Below, piece by piece: positions 19,100-26,129 of a DNA stretch of 64,000 bases (positions are counted from its first letter, which is position 1; each line of letters opens with the position of its first letter). The notes beneath the pieces were generated by a model. It was not told where the DNA came from. It did not search any database and saw only the letters and a list, made by a program, of their open reading frames with translations. Source of the stretch: an uncultured Clostridia bacterium (GTDB lineage: Bacteria; Bacillota; Clostridia; TANB77; CAG-465). The position numbers were made by a program, and so were the translations under genes. Where the stretch lies: the NCBI GenBank assembly GCA_934162655.1, contig CAKPJL010000002.1, forward strand, positions 25,574 to 89,573, written 5' to 3'.

Positions 19100-19720
19100 A
19101 TGACATTTTATGGTTTAAGAAATGAAAATAAATTGTTTAAGTCAAAACAAGGAGAAATATCAAACTTTACATATGAGGAGAAAAAATCAAAATTTATATG
19201 TTACATTTTTTCTATAAAAAGTAAAGAGGAAGCTGTAATAAGAGTTAATGAAATAAGAAAAACTAATTTTGGAGCTAGGCATGTAGTTTATTTATATAGA
19301 GTAAAAGCAAATGAAAATGAAGAGTTAAAATTTAGTGACGATGGTGAACCTCAGGGTACAGGTACTAAGTCAATTTTAGAAATGGTAAAAAAGGAATGTA
19401 TCACTAATATATGTGTAGTAATTGTAAGATATTTTGGTGGAGTATTGCTTGGAACAGGCCCACTTACAAGAGCATATCTTAATTCATTTAAGGGGGCATA
19501 CGATTTACTTAAAAAAGAAGAAATAATTGAGTATAAAACTGTTGCAATTATTATTAGTTATGATAGGTTAAGAGGCTTTGAACACAAGATAAATAACTAT
19601 ATAAAAACAAAAGATGTTATAGTATTAGATAAAATATATGGGGACTTTGTAAAATTAGAGTTAAATGTTTCCATAGATAAATTTGATCAAATAATGAAAG
19701 TATTGGAGGAATTTATATGA
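19100..19720 (+). CDS. IMPACT/YigZ family protein
   Basis: A 206-aa member of the UPF0029 (IMPACT) family, whose eukaryotic relatives regulate translation through Gcn1; the bacterial role is unclear. Family blocks seen: KSKFICYIFSIKSKEEA, ARHVVYLYR, FSDDGEPQGTGTKSILEM and VVIVRYFGGVLLGTGPLTRAY. The C-terminal DUF1949 domain follows. Its last codons overlap the dut start as ATGA, giving translational coupling. RBS AGGAG. Confident about the family. Confidence 0.92.
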   Translation: MTFYGLRNENKLFKSKQGEISNFTYEEKKSKFICYIFSIKSKEEAVIRVNEIRKTNFGARHVVYLYRVKANENEELKFSDDGEPQGTGTKSILEMVKKECITNICVVIVRYFGGVLLGTGPLTRAYLNSFKGAYDLLKKEEIIEYKTVAIIISYDRLRGFEHKINNYIKTKDVIVLDKIYGDFVKLELNVSIDKFDQIMKVLEEFI

Positions 19721-20166
19721 ATGAAATCAAAATTAAGCTAAAAAAATTAAATAAAAATGCAAAAATTCCAACACATGGTTCTGAACAAGCAGCAGGATAT
19801 GATTTGTATGCATGTCTTGAAAGCGATAAGCTAATAGTTCCACCTCATGGAACTGTTAAAGTTCCAACAGGCATTAGTATGGAATTACCACAAAATACTT
19901 TTGGAGCTATTTTTGCTAGAAGTGGTATTGCATTAAAGAAATATTTAAGACCAGCTAATTGTGTAGCAGTTATTGACTCTGATTATAGAGGGGAATATAT
20001 TGTAATTTTGCACAATGATAGTAATACTCCACAGGAAATAGAAAACTTTGAGAGAATAGCCCAACTTGTAATAATGCCATATATTCCAATTAATTTTTGC
20101 GAAGTGGAAGAACTTTCTAAAACTGAGCGTGGTGAAAGTAGATTTGGATCTACTGGAAATAAATAG
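19717..20166 (+). CDS. dut: dUTP diphosphatase
   Basis: Hydrolyses dUTP to dUMP, keeping uracil out of DNA and feeding dTMP synthesis. All five trimeric-dUTPase motifs are visible: GYDLYA, ARSGIALK (near residue 66), DSDYRGEYIV, RIAQLVI, and the C-terminal GESRFGSTG arm. The 149-aa length is normal. It overlaps the upstream IMPACT gene by 4 nt and its AGGAGG ribosome site lies within that gene. No clear terminator follows; the next promoter begins within 50 nt. Confidence 0.97.
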   Translation: MNEIKIKLKKLNKNAKIPTHGSEQAAGYDLYACLESDKLIVPPHGTVKVPTGISMELPQNTFGAIFARSGIALKKYLRPANCVAVIDSDYRGEYIVILHNDSNTPQEIENFERIAQLVIMPYIPINFCEVEELSKTERGESRFGSTGNK

Positions 20167-20211
20167 CCACTTTAAAAAAAGAACATTTTTTCACTTTTTT
20201 TCATAAGCCTA

Positions 20212-20262
20212 TTGACAAACACTTGTTCTAATTGTATAATATAAGTATAAGAACGAATGTTT
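20212..20262 (+). promoter_or_regulatory. Consensus promoter flanked by two LexA-like (SOS) boxes
   Basis: -35 TTGACA (20212-20217), 17-nt spacer, -10 TATAAT (20235-20240). Box 1 AAACACTTGTTC (20217-20228) fills the spacer; box 2 GAACGAATGTTT (20251-20262) sits at the transcript start. Each differs by one base from the Gram-positive LexA core GAAC-N4-GTTC. LexA binding here would block polymerase. Confidence 0.7.
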
Positions 20263-20275
20263 TAGAGGTGATTTT

Positions 20276-20587
20276 ATGAAAAAATTATATAACAAAAAAA
20301 ATATAAAAAAAAGTAAGCCAAAAGTTAGATATGTATTTATTCTACTTTTAATTATATCTATATTTGGAATTTTAAATGCAACAGTATTTGCAAAAGAAAA
20401 TAATATTACTACTTTTTATACAGTAGAAGCTAATGATACATTGTGGGATATTGCTAAATATATTTGTAATAATTCAAATAAGAAAAATATAAATATTCAA
20501 AAAACTGTATGTGAGATAAAGAAAATAAATAATATGACATCTAGTAATATATACGAAGGTCAAGAAATAATGCTACCTATATATTAA
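20276..20587 (+). CDS. Small membrane-anchored LysM protein, probable SOS cell-division inhibitor (YneA-like)
   Basis: A 103-aa protein: basic N-terminus (KKLYNKKNIKKSKPK), one membrane segment at about residues 20-40, then a single extracytoplasmic LysM domain (about 45-102: YTVEANDTLWDIAKYI to EGQEIMLPIY). This size and order match YneA of Bacillus, which LexA represses and which delays septation during DNA damage by acting at the cell surface. Two LexA-like boxes surround its consensus promoter, supporting the call. lexA itself, usually adjacent and divergent, is not in the window. Alternative: a generic LysM wall protein. RBS AGAGGTGA. Confidence 0.75.
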   Translation: MKKLYNKKNIKKSKPKVRYVFILLLIISIFGILNATVFAKENNITTFYTVEANDTLWDIAKYICNNSNKKNINIQKTVCEIKKINNMTSSNIYEGQEIMLPIY

Positions 20588-20605
20588 TATATATTTACAC
20601 ATAAA

Positions 20606-20638
20606 AATACTGACAATTATTTGTCAGTATTAATTTTA
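20606..20638. terminator. Bidirectional intrinsic terminator
   Basis: Perfect 11-bp stem (20606-20616 with 20621-20631), TTAT loop, T-rich on both sides. Separates the LysM gene from the convergent recombinase. Confidence 0.88.
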
Positions 20639-21605
20639 TATATTATTTAAAGGATTATTATTTAGGGCGTCTTTTACTTCATCGTTGTCTATATGGGTAT
20701 ATATTTCAGTTGTTGATATACTTTCATGCCCTAAAATTTGCTGCAATGCTCTTATATCAACATTGCCATATTTGTGCATTAAAGTGGCAGCAGTATGTCT
20801 TAGCTTATGCGGAGAGTATTTTTTTTCATCTAGGCCAGCTAGGCAAATATATTTCTTTACCATAATTTCAACAGTTCTTCTGCCAATTCTAGTACCTCTC
20901 TCGCTTAAAAATAAAGCATCACGGTCCTTAATATTATTTAACTTAATGCGTTCACTTAGATAATCTTGATATGCAGTCATACAAGCATTATTTAGGTATA
21001 CAAAACGCTCTTTATCTCCTTTGCCTATAACAGTTAATGTATTTGATCTAATATCTTTTATGTTTATATTTACAAGTTCTGATAATCTTAGACCACAATT
21101 AAGAAATAATGTTATTATACAAAAATCTCTTTTTTGAAATTTTCCTTCAATAGAGTGGAGGAGTGCTACACTTTCATCAAGGGTTAAGTATTTAGGTAAT
21201 CTTTTTGGAAGCTTTGGAGTCTCAAGTTCTACCGTTGGATTTTTATCTAAAACTTTTTGTTTAAATGTCAAATAATTAAATAAAGCTTTAAGTGAAGAAA
21301 CTTTTCTAGATCTGGTTGTTGCCTTGTCAGAACGCCCGTTCTGAAAGAAAAGTTAAATATTCATAAAGATCATTTAATTCAATTTGTTTAACAAAGTCTA
21401 TATTAAGATCAGTAATTTGTGTATTTGTAATTAATTCATCATTTATATTTTTTGTTTTAACATTAATAGCTTTATATAGTTTTAAAAATTTAAAAGCATC
21501 TCTTAAATCATAATAATATTCATTAACGGTGCTTTTAGATCTATTTTTAATACTGATCATATATTGTAAGAATTCTTTTATAAATATTGGTACATCATCA
21601 TACAT
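20636..21605 (-). pseudogene. Xer-type tyrosine recombinase, frameshifted
   Basis: Two adjacent frames together make one XerC/XerD-like recombinase of about 322 aa. The N-terminal part (21605-21327) is the SAM-like arm-binding domain, ending ...YLTFLSERAF then TGA. The catalytic part (from about 21330 to 20636) holds the active site intact: Arg in GLRLSEL, HKLRH, and GHESISTTEIYTHI with the Tyr nucleophile. At 21328-21345 the DNA reads as an 8+2+8 inverted repeat. Removing four bases (GGGC) would restore LSERSDKATTRSRKVSSL, which fits the family perfectly, so a 4-bp insertion is the likely lesion (or an assembly error). The start ATG has a GGAGTGA site. Confidence 0.85.
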
Positions 21606-22042
21606 ATTAAAATCACTCCAAAAAACGAGGCTCTAAAATCGATTTTAAGGCATTTTTAATTTTAAGGTGGTATAGTTACATGTCATGAATTTAAATTGAT
21701 ATGAAATATTTTTAATTAATTTTAAAAATTCTAATGTATTATAAAATTATTAAATCTAAATACATAAAAAATTAGTTATGATTAAATATAATAAATTAAT
21801 ATTAATGTAAATATATTTCAAAACCTTAAAATAGATAATAGCTTTATACAAAGTATAATATCATATATATATAAATTAGTCAATAATTTCTCGCCCTATT
21901 TTCACAAAATTTATATTTTGCGAAATCACACATAATAATAAAAATGTGTTTTTACTACACTATATCGAATTTATATTTAAAAATAAGTTTAATATGTTTC
22001 TAATTTAAAATAAGTTTAATATAAGCTTAATTTAAAATTATA
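21606..22042. other. Extremely AT-rich non-coding stretch
   Basis: No gene is seen. G+C is about 9% in 21721-21840 (11 of 120 bases). It contains a 16-bp direct repeat AAAATAAGTTTAATAT at 21980-21995 and 22007-22022, and an imperfect hairpin with CAAAAT and ATTTTG arms near 21903-21928. No promoter stands out because the background is so AT-rich. Confidence 0.7.
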
Positions 22043-22393
22043 TTACACTATTTTGTTTATTTTGTCAATAAAAAAATCAAAAAAATTAATTTTTCTATTA
22101 TATTTTTTATTTTTGAAAAATTTTAAGTCTTTATTACATTCACATAAAAATCTTTTCTGACCAACAAAAAATATGTCGTTATTTAAATTGTATAATTCTT
22201 TGTTTGCTTTTGTAGATATTCTTCTATGCAACAATTTCAAGTCTTCAAAACATTCAATATAATTATTAAAATTAAAATAAAGTTCTAGCTCTCTCTTCTG
22301 CTCTATACTTGGATGATAATCTAATTTTAACATAGTATAATTTATACAATTTAAAATAAGTATTATATCTTTTTCGTATAAATAAAAATCCAA
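22043..22393 (-). CDS. Hypothetical protein, 116 aa, with a decayed paralogue nearby
   Basis: Starts at TTG with a good ribosome site (AAAGGAG, 8 nt upstream). The product is helical, Lys/Asn/Phe-rich and soluble, with a basic tail ending FIDKINKIV. No family is recognised. A second, broken copy at 23385-23560 shares ECFE-L-LLHR-ISTKA, LY-L---FF-G and the IDK---IV ending, which shows that this sequence once encoded a conserved protein that duplicated locally. It sits in the AT-rich accessory patch; expression is uncertain. Confidence 0.6.
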   Translation of the reverse strand: MDFYLYEKDIILILNCINYTMLKLDYHPSIEQKRELELYFNFNNYIECFEDLKLLHRRISTKANKELYNLNNDIFFVGQKRFLCECNKDLKFFKNKKYNRKINFFDFFIDKINKIV

Positions 22394-22471
22394 TTTAATA
22401 ACTCCTTTCTTTTTTATGTAAACATTATAGCATAAATTAAATTTTATGTCAATTAAATTGTGCTATATATA

Positions 22472-22583
22472 AGCCCAATATGGATAAATATACCATATTA
22501 GGCCAAAAATATTATAATTTAAAAATAAAATTCATGTCAAGGTTAAACTTTACGCTACGCGACCTTGACATTATTTTATTTTT
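22472..22583. other. Two large hairpins upstream of the DUF2726 gene
   Basis: Hairpin A (22473-22503) pairs GCC/GGC and AATATGG/CCATATT across one mismatch. Hairpin B (22521-22583) has an inner perfect 10-bp stem ATGTCAAGGT/ACCTTGACAT, an outer 11-bp stem AAAAATAAAAT/ATTTTATTTTT, and an 18-nt loop containing CGCTACGCG. The GC-rich loop is out of character for this DNA. Hairpin B could be a terminator, an RNA element, or a remnant of a repeat. Confidence 0.6.
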
Positions 22584-22613
22584 ATCGTAAAATCTAGTTT
22601 GGGAGTGAGAAAA

Positions 22614-23051
22614 ATGAAAGTTTTAATTATAATTTTGATAATTATAATACTATTAAAATTGTTAAAAGACTATATGTATAAAAATAATAATAATATAGAT
22701 AATTGTATAGATAATAAATTTAAAGGTAAAATAAAAAATTCACCACTAACAGAAAACGAAAAATATTTTTATAATAAGTTAAAAGAGATAACTGATAAAT
22801 ACAATCTTGTAATATTTCCTAAATTAAGATTAGCTGATATTTTTGAAACAAATAATATATCTGACTTTAATAGAATAAAAGCAAAACATATAGATTTTAC
22901 AATTTGTAATAAAGATTTAAACTTTTTAATATTTATAGAATTAGATGATAAGACTCACGAGTATAAGAAAAATAAAATTAACGATGAAAAAAAGAATTTT
23001 ATATTTGATAGTCTTAATACAAATTTAGTAAGAATTAAAAATAATAATTAA
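22614..23051 (+). CDS. Membrane-anchored DUF2726 protein
   Basis: The start at 22614 is chosen because GGGAG lies 8 nt upstream. An N-terminal hydrophobic anchor (VLIIILIIIILLKLL, residues 3-17) is followed by a short linker and a DUF2726 domain (about residues 40-145). The domain has LVIFPKLRLADIF, the HIDFTICNKDLNFLIFIELDD core and the following H, the arrangement shared with nuclease-superfamily (PD-(D/E)XK-like) folds. Catalytic activity is inferred only. The 145-aa length is usual for the family. It lies alone in the accessory patch, with a terminator after it. Confidence 0.7.
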   Translation: MKVLIIILIIIILLKLLKDYMYKNNNNIDNCIDNKFKGKIKNSPLTENEKYFYNKLKEITDKYNLVIFPKLRLADIFETNNISDFNRIKAKHIDFTICNKDLNFLIFIELDDKTHEYKKNKINDEKKNFIFDSLNTNLVRIKNNN

Positions 23052-23075
23052 AATGAAAAATTAGTTGAAATATAA

Positions 23076-23115
23076 AAACAAATCAGCACTTTATTATAAA
23101 AGTGCTTATTTGTTT
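23076..23115. terminator. Intrinsic terminator after the DUF2726 gene
   Basis: 17-bp stem with one mismatch (23076-23092 with 23099-23115), 6-nt loop, T-rich tail. The small minus-strand ORF ends inside it. Confidence 0.85.
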
Positions 23116-23372
23116 AAAAAATCTTCATAGTATTCCCCATCTTTCAAATTTTTGTAAATTCTTTCTCTCTTTTTTTTAAAAAATAATAATTTATTAATAA
23201 AGTTTTTAGCATTATATAATAATTTCTTAAATATAATAAATAGTTTATTTATATTAAATAAACCATCTTTTTTATTAATATCCACTTCCCATTTTTCAAA
23301 TTCTTTTTTTTGAAGTTGTTTCCTAGAAAAAGAATTGTAAAATTTCCAAACCCTATAAACAAATTTAATCAA
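23106..23372 (-). CDS. Doubtful small ORF, 88 aa
   Basis: TTG-initiated, with no recognisable ribosome site; very Lys/Phe-rich (FINKLLFFKKKRERIYKN). It lies 12 nt past the stop of the decayed 116-aa paralogue and ends in the terminator stem of the opposite gene. It may be the remnant of a second gene that travelled with the paralogue, or a chance frame in AT-rich DNA. Confidence 0.3.
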   Translation of the reverse strand: MIKFVYRVWKFYNSFSRKQLQKKEFEKWEVDINKKDGLFNINKLFIIFKKLLYNAKNFINKLLFFKKKRERIYKNLKDGEYYEDFLNK

Positions 23373-23384
23373 CTTATAACTATA

Positions 23385-23560
23385 TTACACTATATTACTT
23401 CTTTTGTCAACAAATTTTTTATTTTGAAAAAGATTAAAATATTTATTGTTTTCACCTATAAAAAATACTTCATCTTTTAAATCATATAGCTTTTTTTGCT
23501 TTTGTAGATATTATTCTATGCAACAATTACAAGTATTCAAAACATTCTTATTATACCAAC
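23385..23560 (-). pseudogene. Decayed second copy of the 116-aa gene at 22043
   Basis: On the minus strand the translation reads ECFEYL, stop, LLHRIISTKAK, then a -1 shift into KKLYDLKDEVFFIGENN and on to VDKRSNIV with TAA at 23385-23387. This aligns with the C-terminal two thirds of the intact gene. DNA similarity is obvious in TTTTGTAGATATT-TTCTATGCAACAATT, and continues past both stop codons (TAATATA). The copy has at least one nonsense codon and one frameshift; its N-terminal third is not recognisable. Confidence 0.75.
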
Positions 23561-23580
23561 ATTATTTCAAAGTTCAAAAT

Positions 23581-23612
23581 AAAAAAAGAGCACCTTATAT
23601 TTCTATAAGGTG
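23581..23612 (-). terminator. Intrinsic terminator after the SNase-like gene
   Basis: Perfect 8-bp stem CACCTTAT/ATAAGGTG (23591-23598 with 23605-23612), followed on the minus strand by seven T. Confidence 0.85.
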
Positions 23613-23667
23613 ATCAATAAGAGGTTGATATATGAAAACTAAGGTTTTCCCTAGTTCGGCATGCTTT

Positions 23668-24333
23668 TTAATTTTCCCAAATTCCAACTTTATTTGTTTT
23701 AGCTGTCTTTTGAGCTTCTACAAGTTTTGAAAGTAGGCTTGTATTAGTTTTTTCGATTTTTACAATTGCAAGACCGTTTTTTAATAAAGTTTCATTATAT
23801 GAAATATCATCATCTAAGTAAACATATCCATAAACTTGTCCGCCTTTAACTCTTAATTTATCAAAAGCTAATCTTACTTGCTTACCTTCTAAATTTTCTT
23901 TTATTGTTTCGTTAATATTTGCTGGTGATCTAGAATAATCTATACCTATAAGGTTTATTTCATAATATCTAGAGCCTAGAAATACTACTATTGAATTGTT
24001 ATCAGTTACAGATTCTACTTTACAAGGATCAGTTTTTCCTAAAATATCTAGATTTTTTAGAGTAGCAGTTAGACCGCGTGATATCTCTATATCAATTTTA
24101 TCTAGTCCTTCTTCTTGTTCTTGATCTATATTTTGTAAACTATCGTTTTCAATTGTAGTAATATTTTCTTCTACTTTATTTTCAGCAGATATTACTTCAT
24201 TTGGTTTGGAGCTTTTCAAAGTAGAACAATATATGCATACTCCACTAACGATTAGAGCTACTGATAATACAGCAATCCCTATTTTAGGACCATATTGTCT
24301 AATATAGAAATCAGATTTACTATCATAATACAT
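23668..24333 (-). CDS. Membrane-anchored thermonuclease (SNase)-like protein with a degenerate active site
   Basis: A 221-aa protein: cytoplasmic N-terminus, one membrane segment (about residues 19-36), an acidic linker, and an extracytoplasmic SNase-type OB fold (about 85-221). The fold is recognisable by CKVESVTDNNSIVV, INLIGIDYSRSP, NLEGKQVRL, GYVYLDD, LLKNGLAIV and the closing KVGIWEN. In staphylococcal nuclease the catalytic residues are Arg35, Glu43 and Arg87; at the matching places this protein has Asn (INLIGID), Arg or Ser after the Asp, and Gln (GGQVYGY). So it probably lacks nuclease activity and may bind a ligand. RBS GGAGGT. Confidence 0.75.
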   Translation of the reverse strand: MYYDSKSDFYIRQYGPKIGIAVLSVALIVSGVCIYCSTLKSSKPNEVISAENKVEENITTIENDSLQNIDQEQEEGLDKIDIEISRGLTATLKNLDILGKTDPCKVESVTDNNSIVVFLGSRYYEINLIGIDYSRSPANINETIKENLEGKQVRLAFDKLRVKGGQVYGYVYLDDDISYNETLLKNGLAIVKIEKTNTSLLSKLVEAQKTAKTNKVGIWEN

Positions 24334-24407
24334 ATTTTACCTCCACATGAACAACTCACAAATTTATTATAGCATTATTTTTATGTAAAGTCAATAGAAG
24401 AATGTAA

Positions 24408-24446
24408 AAAAATTAAAAAATGTTTACAAAATTATGTAAACATTTT
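24408..24446 (-). terminator. Intrinsic terminator after yebC
   Basis: Perfect 12-bp stem (24417-24428 with 24435-24446), 6-nt loop, T-rich run on the minus strand. Confidence 0.9.
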
Positions 24447-24456
24447 CTATTATATA

Positions 24457-25182
24457 TTAAATATCTGCATTATGCCAAACATTTTGAACATCTTCATTAT
24501 CCTCAAGTTTGTCTAAGAAATTTTGAACCTTCTCCTCTTCCTCTTCGCTTAGCTCTTTTTTTAGATTTGCTATTTGTCTTACATCTGCCTCTACTAGACT
24601 AAGTCCTTTTGATTCTAAAACATCTTTTACGGCTGAGAAATTCTCAGGAGATGTAAATATTTCAAAATACTCGTCATCTGACACAAAGTCTTCTGCACCA
24701 GCATCTAACACTTCAAGCATTAAATCGTCTTCTGAAATGTTATCTGAACGCTCAATTAAAATATATCCTTTTTTATTGAACATATATGATACAGAACCTG
24801 TTTGCCCTAAATTTCCACCAGATTTACTAAAAATGCATCTTATATCTGCTGCTGCCCTATTTCTGTTATCTGTCATAGCTTCTACTATAACAGCAATACC
24901 ACATGGTCCAAAACCTTCATATGTTATCTCCTCATAATTTGCTGTATTAGAATCCCCCAATGCTTTTTGAATACATCTATTAATATTATCATTTGGCATG
25001 TTGTTTGCTTTAGCTTTTGATATTACATCTTTTAATTTTGAATTAACATTTGGATCTCCACTGCCACCCATTTTAACTGCAACAGTTAACTCCTTTCCTA
25101 TTTTTGTAAATATTGCACCTTTTTTTGCATCAGTTGCCTCTTTTTTTCTTTTTATATTTGCCCATTTACTATGTCCTGACAT
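24457..25182 (-). CDS. yebC: YebC/PmpR family protein (TACO1-like)
   Basis: A 241-aa protein with the family start SGHSKWANIKRKKEATDAKKG and the blocks NVNSKLKDVISKAKANNMP, YEGFGPCGIAVIVEAMTDNRNR and GGNLGQTGSVSYMF. The family was annotated as a transcriptional regulator; recent work on relatives points to relief of ribosome stalling at proline-rich stretches. The acidic EEEEE insert near the C-terminus is common in YebC proteins. The ATG has a GGAGGA site and the gene stands alone with its own terminator. Confidence 0.95.
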   Translation of the reverse strand: MSGHSKWANIKRKKEATDAKKGAIFTKIGKELTVAVKMGGSGDPNVNSKLKDVISKAKANNMPNDNINRCIQKALGDSNTANYEEITYEGFGPCGIAVIVEAMTDNRNRAAADIRCIFSKSGGNLGQTGSVSYMFNKKGYILIERSDNISEDDLMLEVLDAGAEDFVSDDEYFEIFTSPENFSAVKDVLESKGLSLVEADVRQIANLKKELSEEEEEKVQNFLDKLEDNEDVQNVWHNADI

Positions 25183-25267
25183 AAAAATCCTCCTTAAATA
25201 ATTTTTAATATTATATCATAATTTATTATTTTTGTGTAGTATATTTAGTAAATTTAATTATTATTAA

Positions 25268-25297
25268 TAAAAAAAGGAAGATATATTTATCTTCCTT
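25268..25297 (-). terminator. Intrinsic terminator after the 50-aa ORF
   Basis: Perfect 10-bp stem AAGGAAGATA/TATCTTCCTT (25274-25283 with 25288-25297), TATT loop, T-run on the minus strand. Confidence 0.88.
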
Positions 25298-25313
25298 AAT
25301 TTTTTTCTGCTTT

Positions 25314-25466
25314 TTATTTCTCTAAAACATCGAGTTCCTCTTCATCCAGTTCAGGTATCTCATCAAGTGCTTTGTAGCATTTAATTTCCTGAATTATTCT
25401 TAAAACATTTGCTACTATTCCTGTGATGAGAAGTGCATAGGAAAGAATTTTAAAGCAGTTTTTCAT
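25314..25466 (-). CDS. Small membrane protein, 50 aa
   Basis: ATG at 25466 with AAGGAGAA 11 nt upstream, TAA at 25314, and a strong terminator 17 nt beyond the stop. One hydrophobic segment (about residues 5-24, ILSYALLITGIVANVLRII) is followed by a very acidic tail (DEIPELDEEELDVLE). The combination of ribosome site, membrane segment and private terminator makes it a real small gene rather than chance. No family recognised. Confidence 0.65.
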   Translation of the reverse strand: MKNCFKILSYALLITGIVANVLRIIQEIKCYKALDEIPELDEEELDVLEK

Positions 25467-25560
25467 TTTTTTTAGTTCTCCTTATACATTAGTATTTAGT
25501 TTTTTAACAAAACTATATTAACATTATAGCACTTTTTTTTAAAATGTCAAATTATGCAAA

Positions 25561-26115
25561 TTAATAGAGAAATCTGTAAATTTTATAATTAGAAATCACA
25601 TTATTAAAATATGTTCTTGTTTCTTTATAAGGGATGTTTGTATAGTCTTTATATGTAAAATTACTATCAATTATCCCCTCTTCTATCCATTTATCTACAT
25701 TTCCAAGACCTGCGTTATATGCACATATTGCTAAGTAGTAATTTCCATTATAGCGTTTTATTAAATCACTAAAATATTTTGTACCAATAGTAATATTTAT
25801 TCTTACATCATAAAGGTCTTCTTTATCTAAATTTTCTACCAAATTTAATTCATCATTTATTTCAAAAGCTGTTGAATATAGTATTTGCATAAGGCCATAC
25901 GCCTCTTTTTTAGAAACAGCAAATGTACTAAAGTTACTCTCTGCCTTTATTATGCTAAGTATTAAATATGGATCAATTCCAAATGAACTACATGAGTTAA
26001 TAGTTTCAATATAAGTATTCTTAAATATAAATTTCATAGAAAATAACTTTAACATATTAGTTAATAAAAGCATAACAATAATAATTATTATTAGTGTCTT
26101 TAATATTTTTTTTAT
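25561..26115 (-). CDS. Membrane-anchored lytic transglycosylase (SLT domain), probable AUA start
   Basis: The SLT (goose-lysozyme-like) domain cleaves peptidoglycan glycan strands: IDPYLILSIIKAESNF carries the catalytic Glu, followed by SKKEAYGLMQIL, the GTKYFSDLIKRYNG segment and YLAICAYNAGLGNVDKW. The first ATG in frame (26073) has no ribosome site, but extending the frame upstream gives IKKILKTLIIIIIVMLLLT, a perfect signal anchor, beginning at ATA (26115) exactly 8 nt after GGAGG. No ATG, GTG or TTG lies between. So initiation at AUA (184 aa), or a mutated ATG, is likely; start at 26073 would give 170 aa. It follows polA by 14 nt; the coaE gene usual between them in clostridia is absent. 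Confidence 0.8.
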   Translation of the reverse strand: MKKILKTLIIIIIVMLLLTNMLKLFSMKFIFKNTYIETINSCSSFGIDPYLILSIIKAESNFSTFAVSKKEAYGLMQILYSTAFEINDELNLVENLDKEDLYDVRINITIGTKYFSDLIKRYNGNYYLAICAYNAGLGNVDKWIEEGIIDSNFTYKDYTNIPYKETRTYFNNVISNYKIYRFLY

Positions 26116-26129
26116 TTTAACTACCTCCG

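Noticed and set aside
22521..22583. Integron attC site (GTTAAAC in the hairpin resembles the GTTRRRY core)
   Set aside because: No matching RYYYAAC partner in the right place, no integron integrase, no cassette array.
20636..24333. Prophage or integrative element
   Set aside because: Apart from the Xer-type gene there are no phage, conjugation or attachment-site features; the Xer gene resembles the chromosomal type.
24420..24602. Plus-strand 60-aa frame opposite yebC
   Set aside because: Starts inside the yebC terminator and runs antisense through a well-conserved gene.
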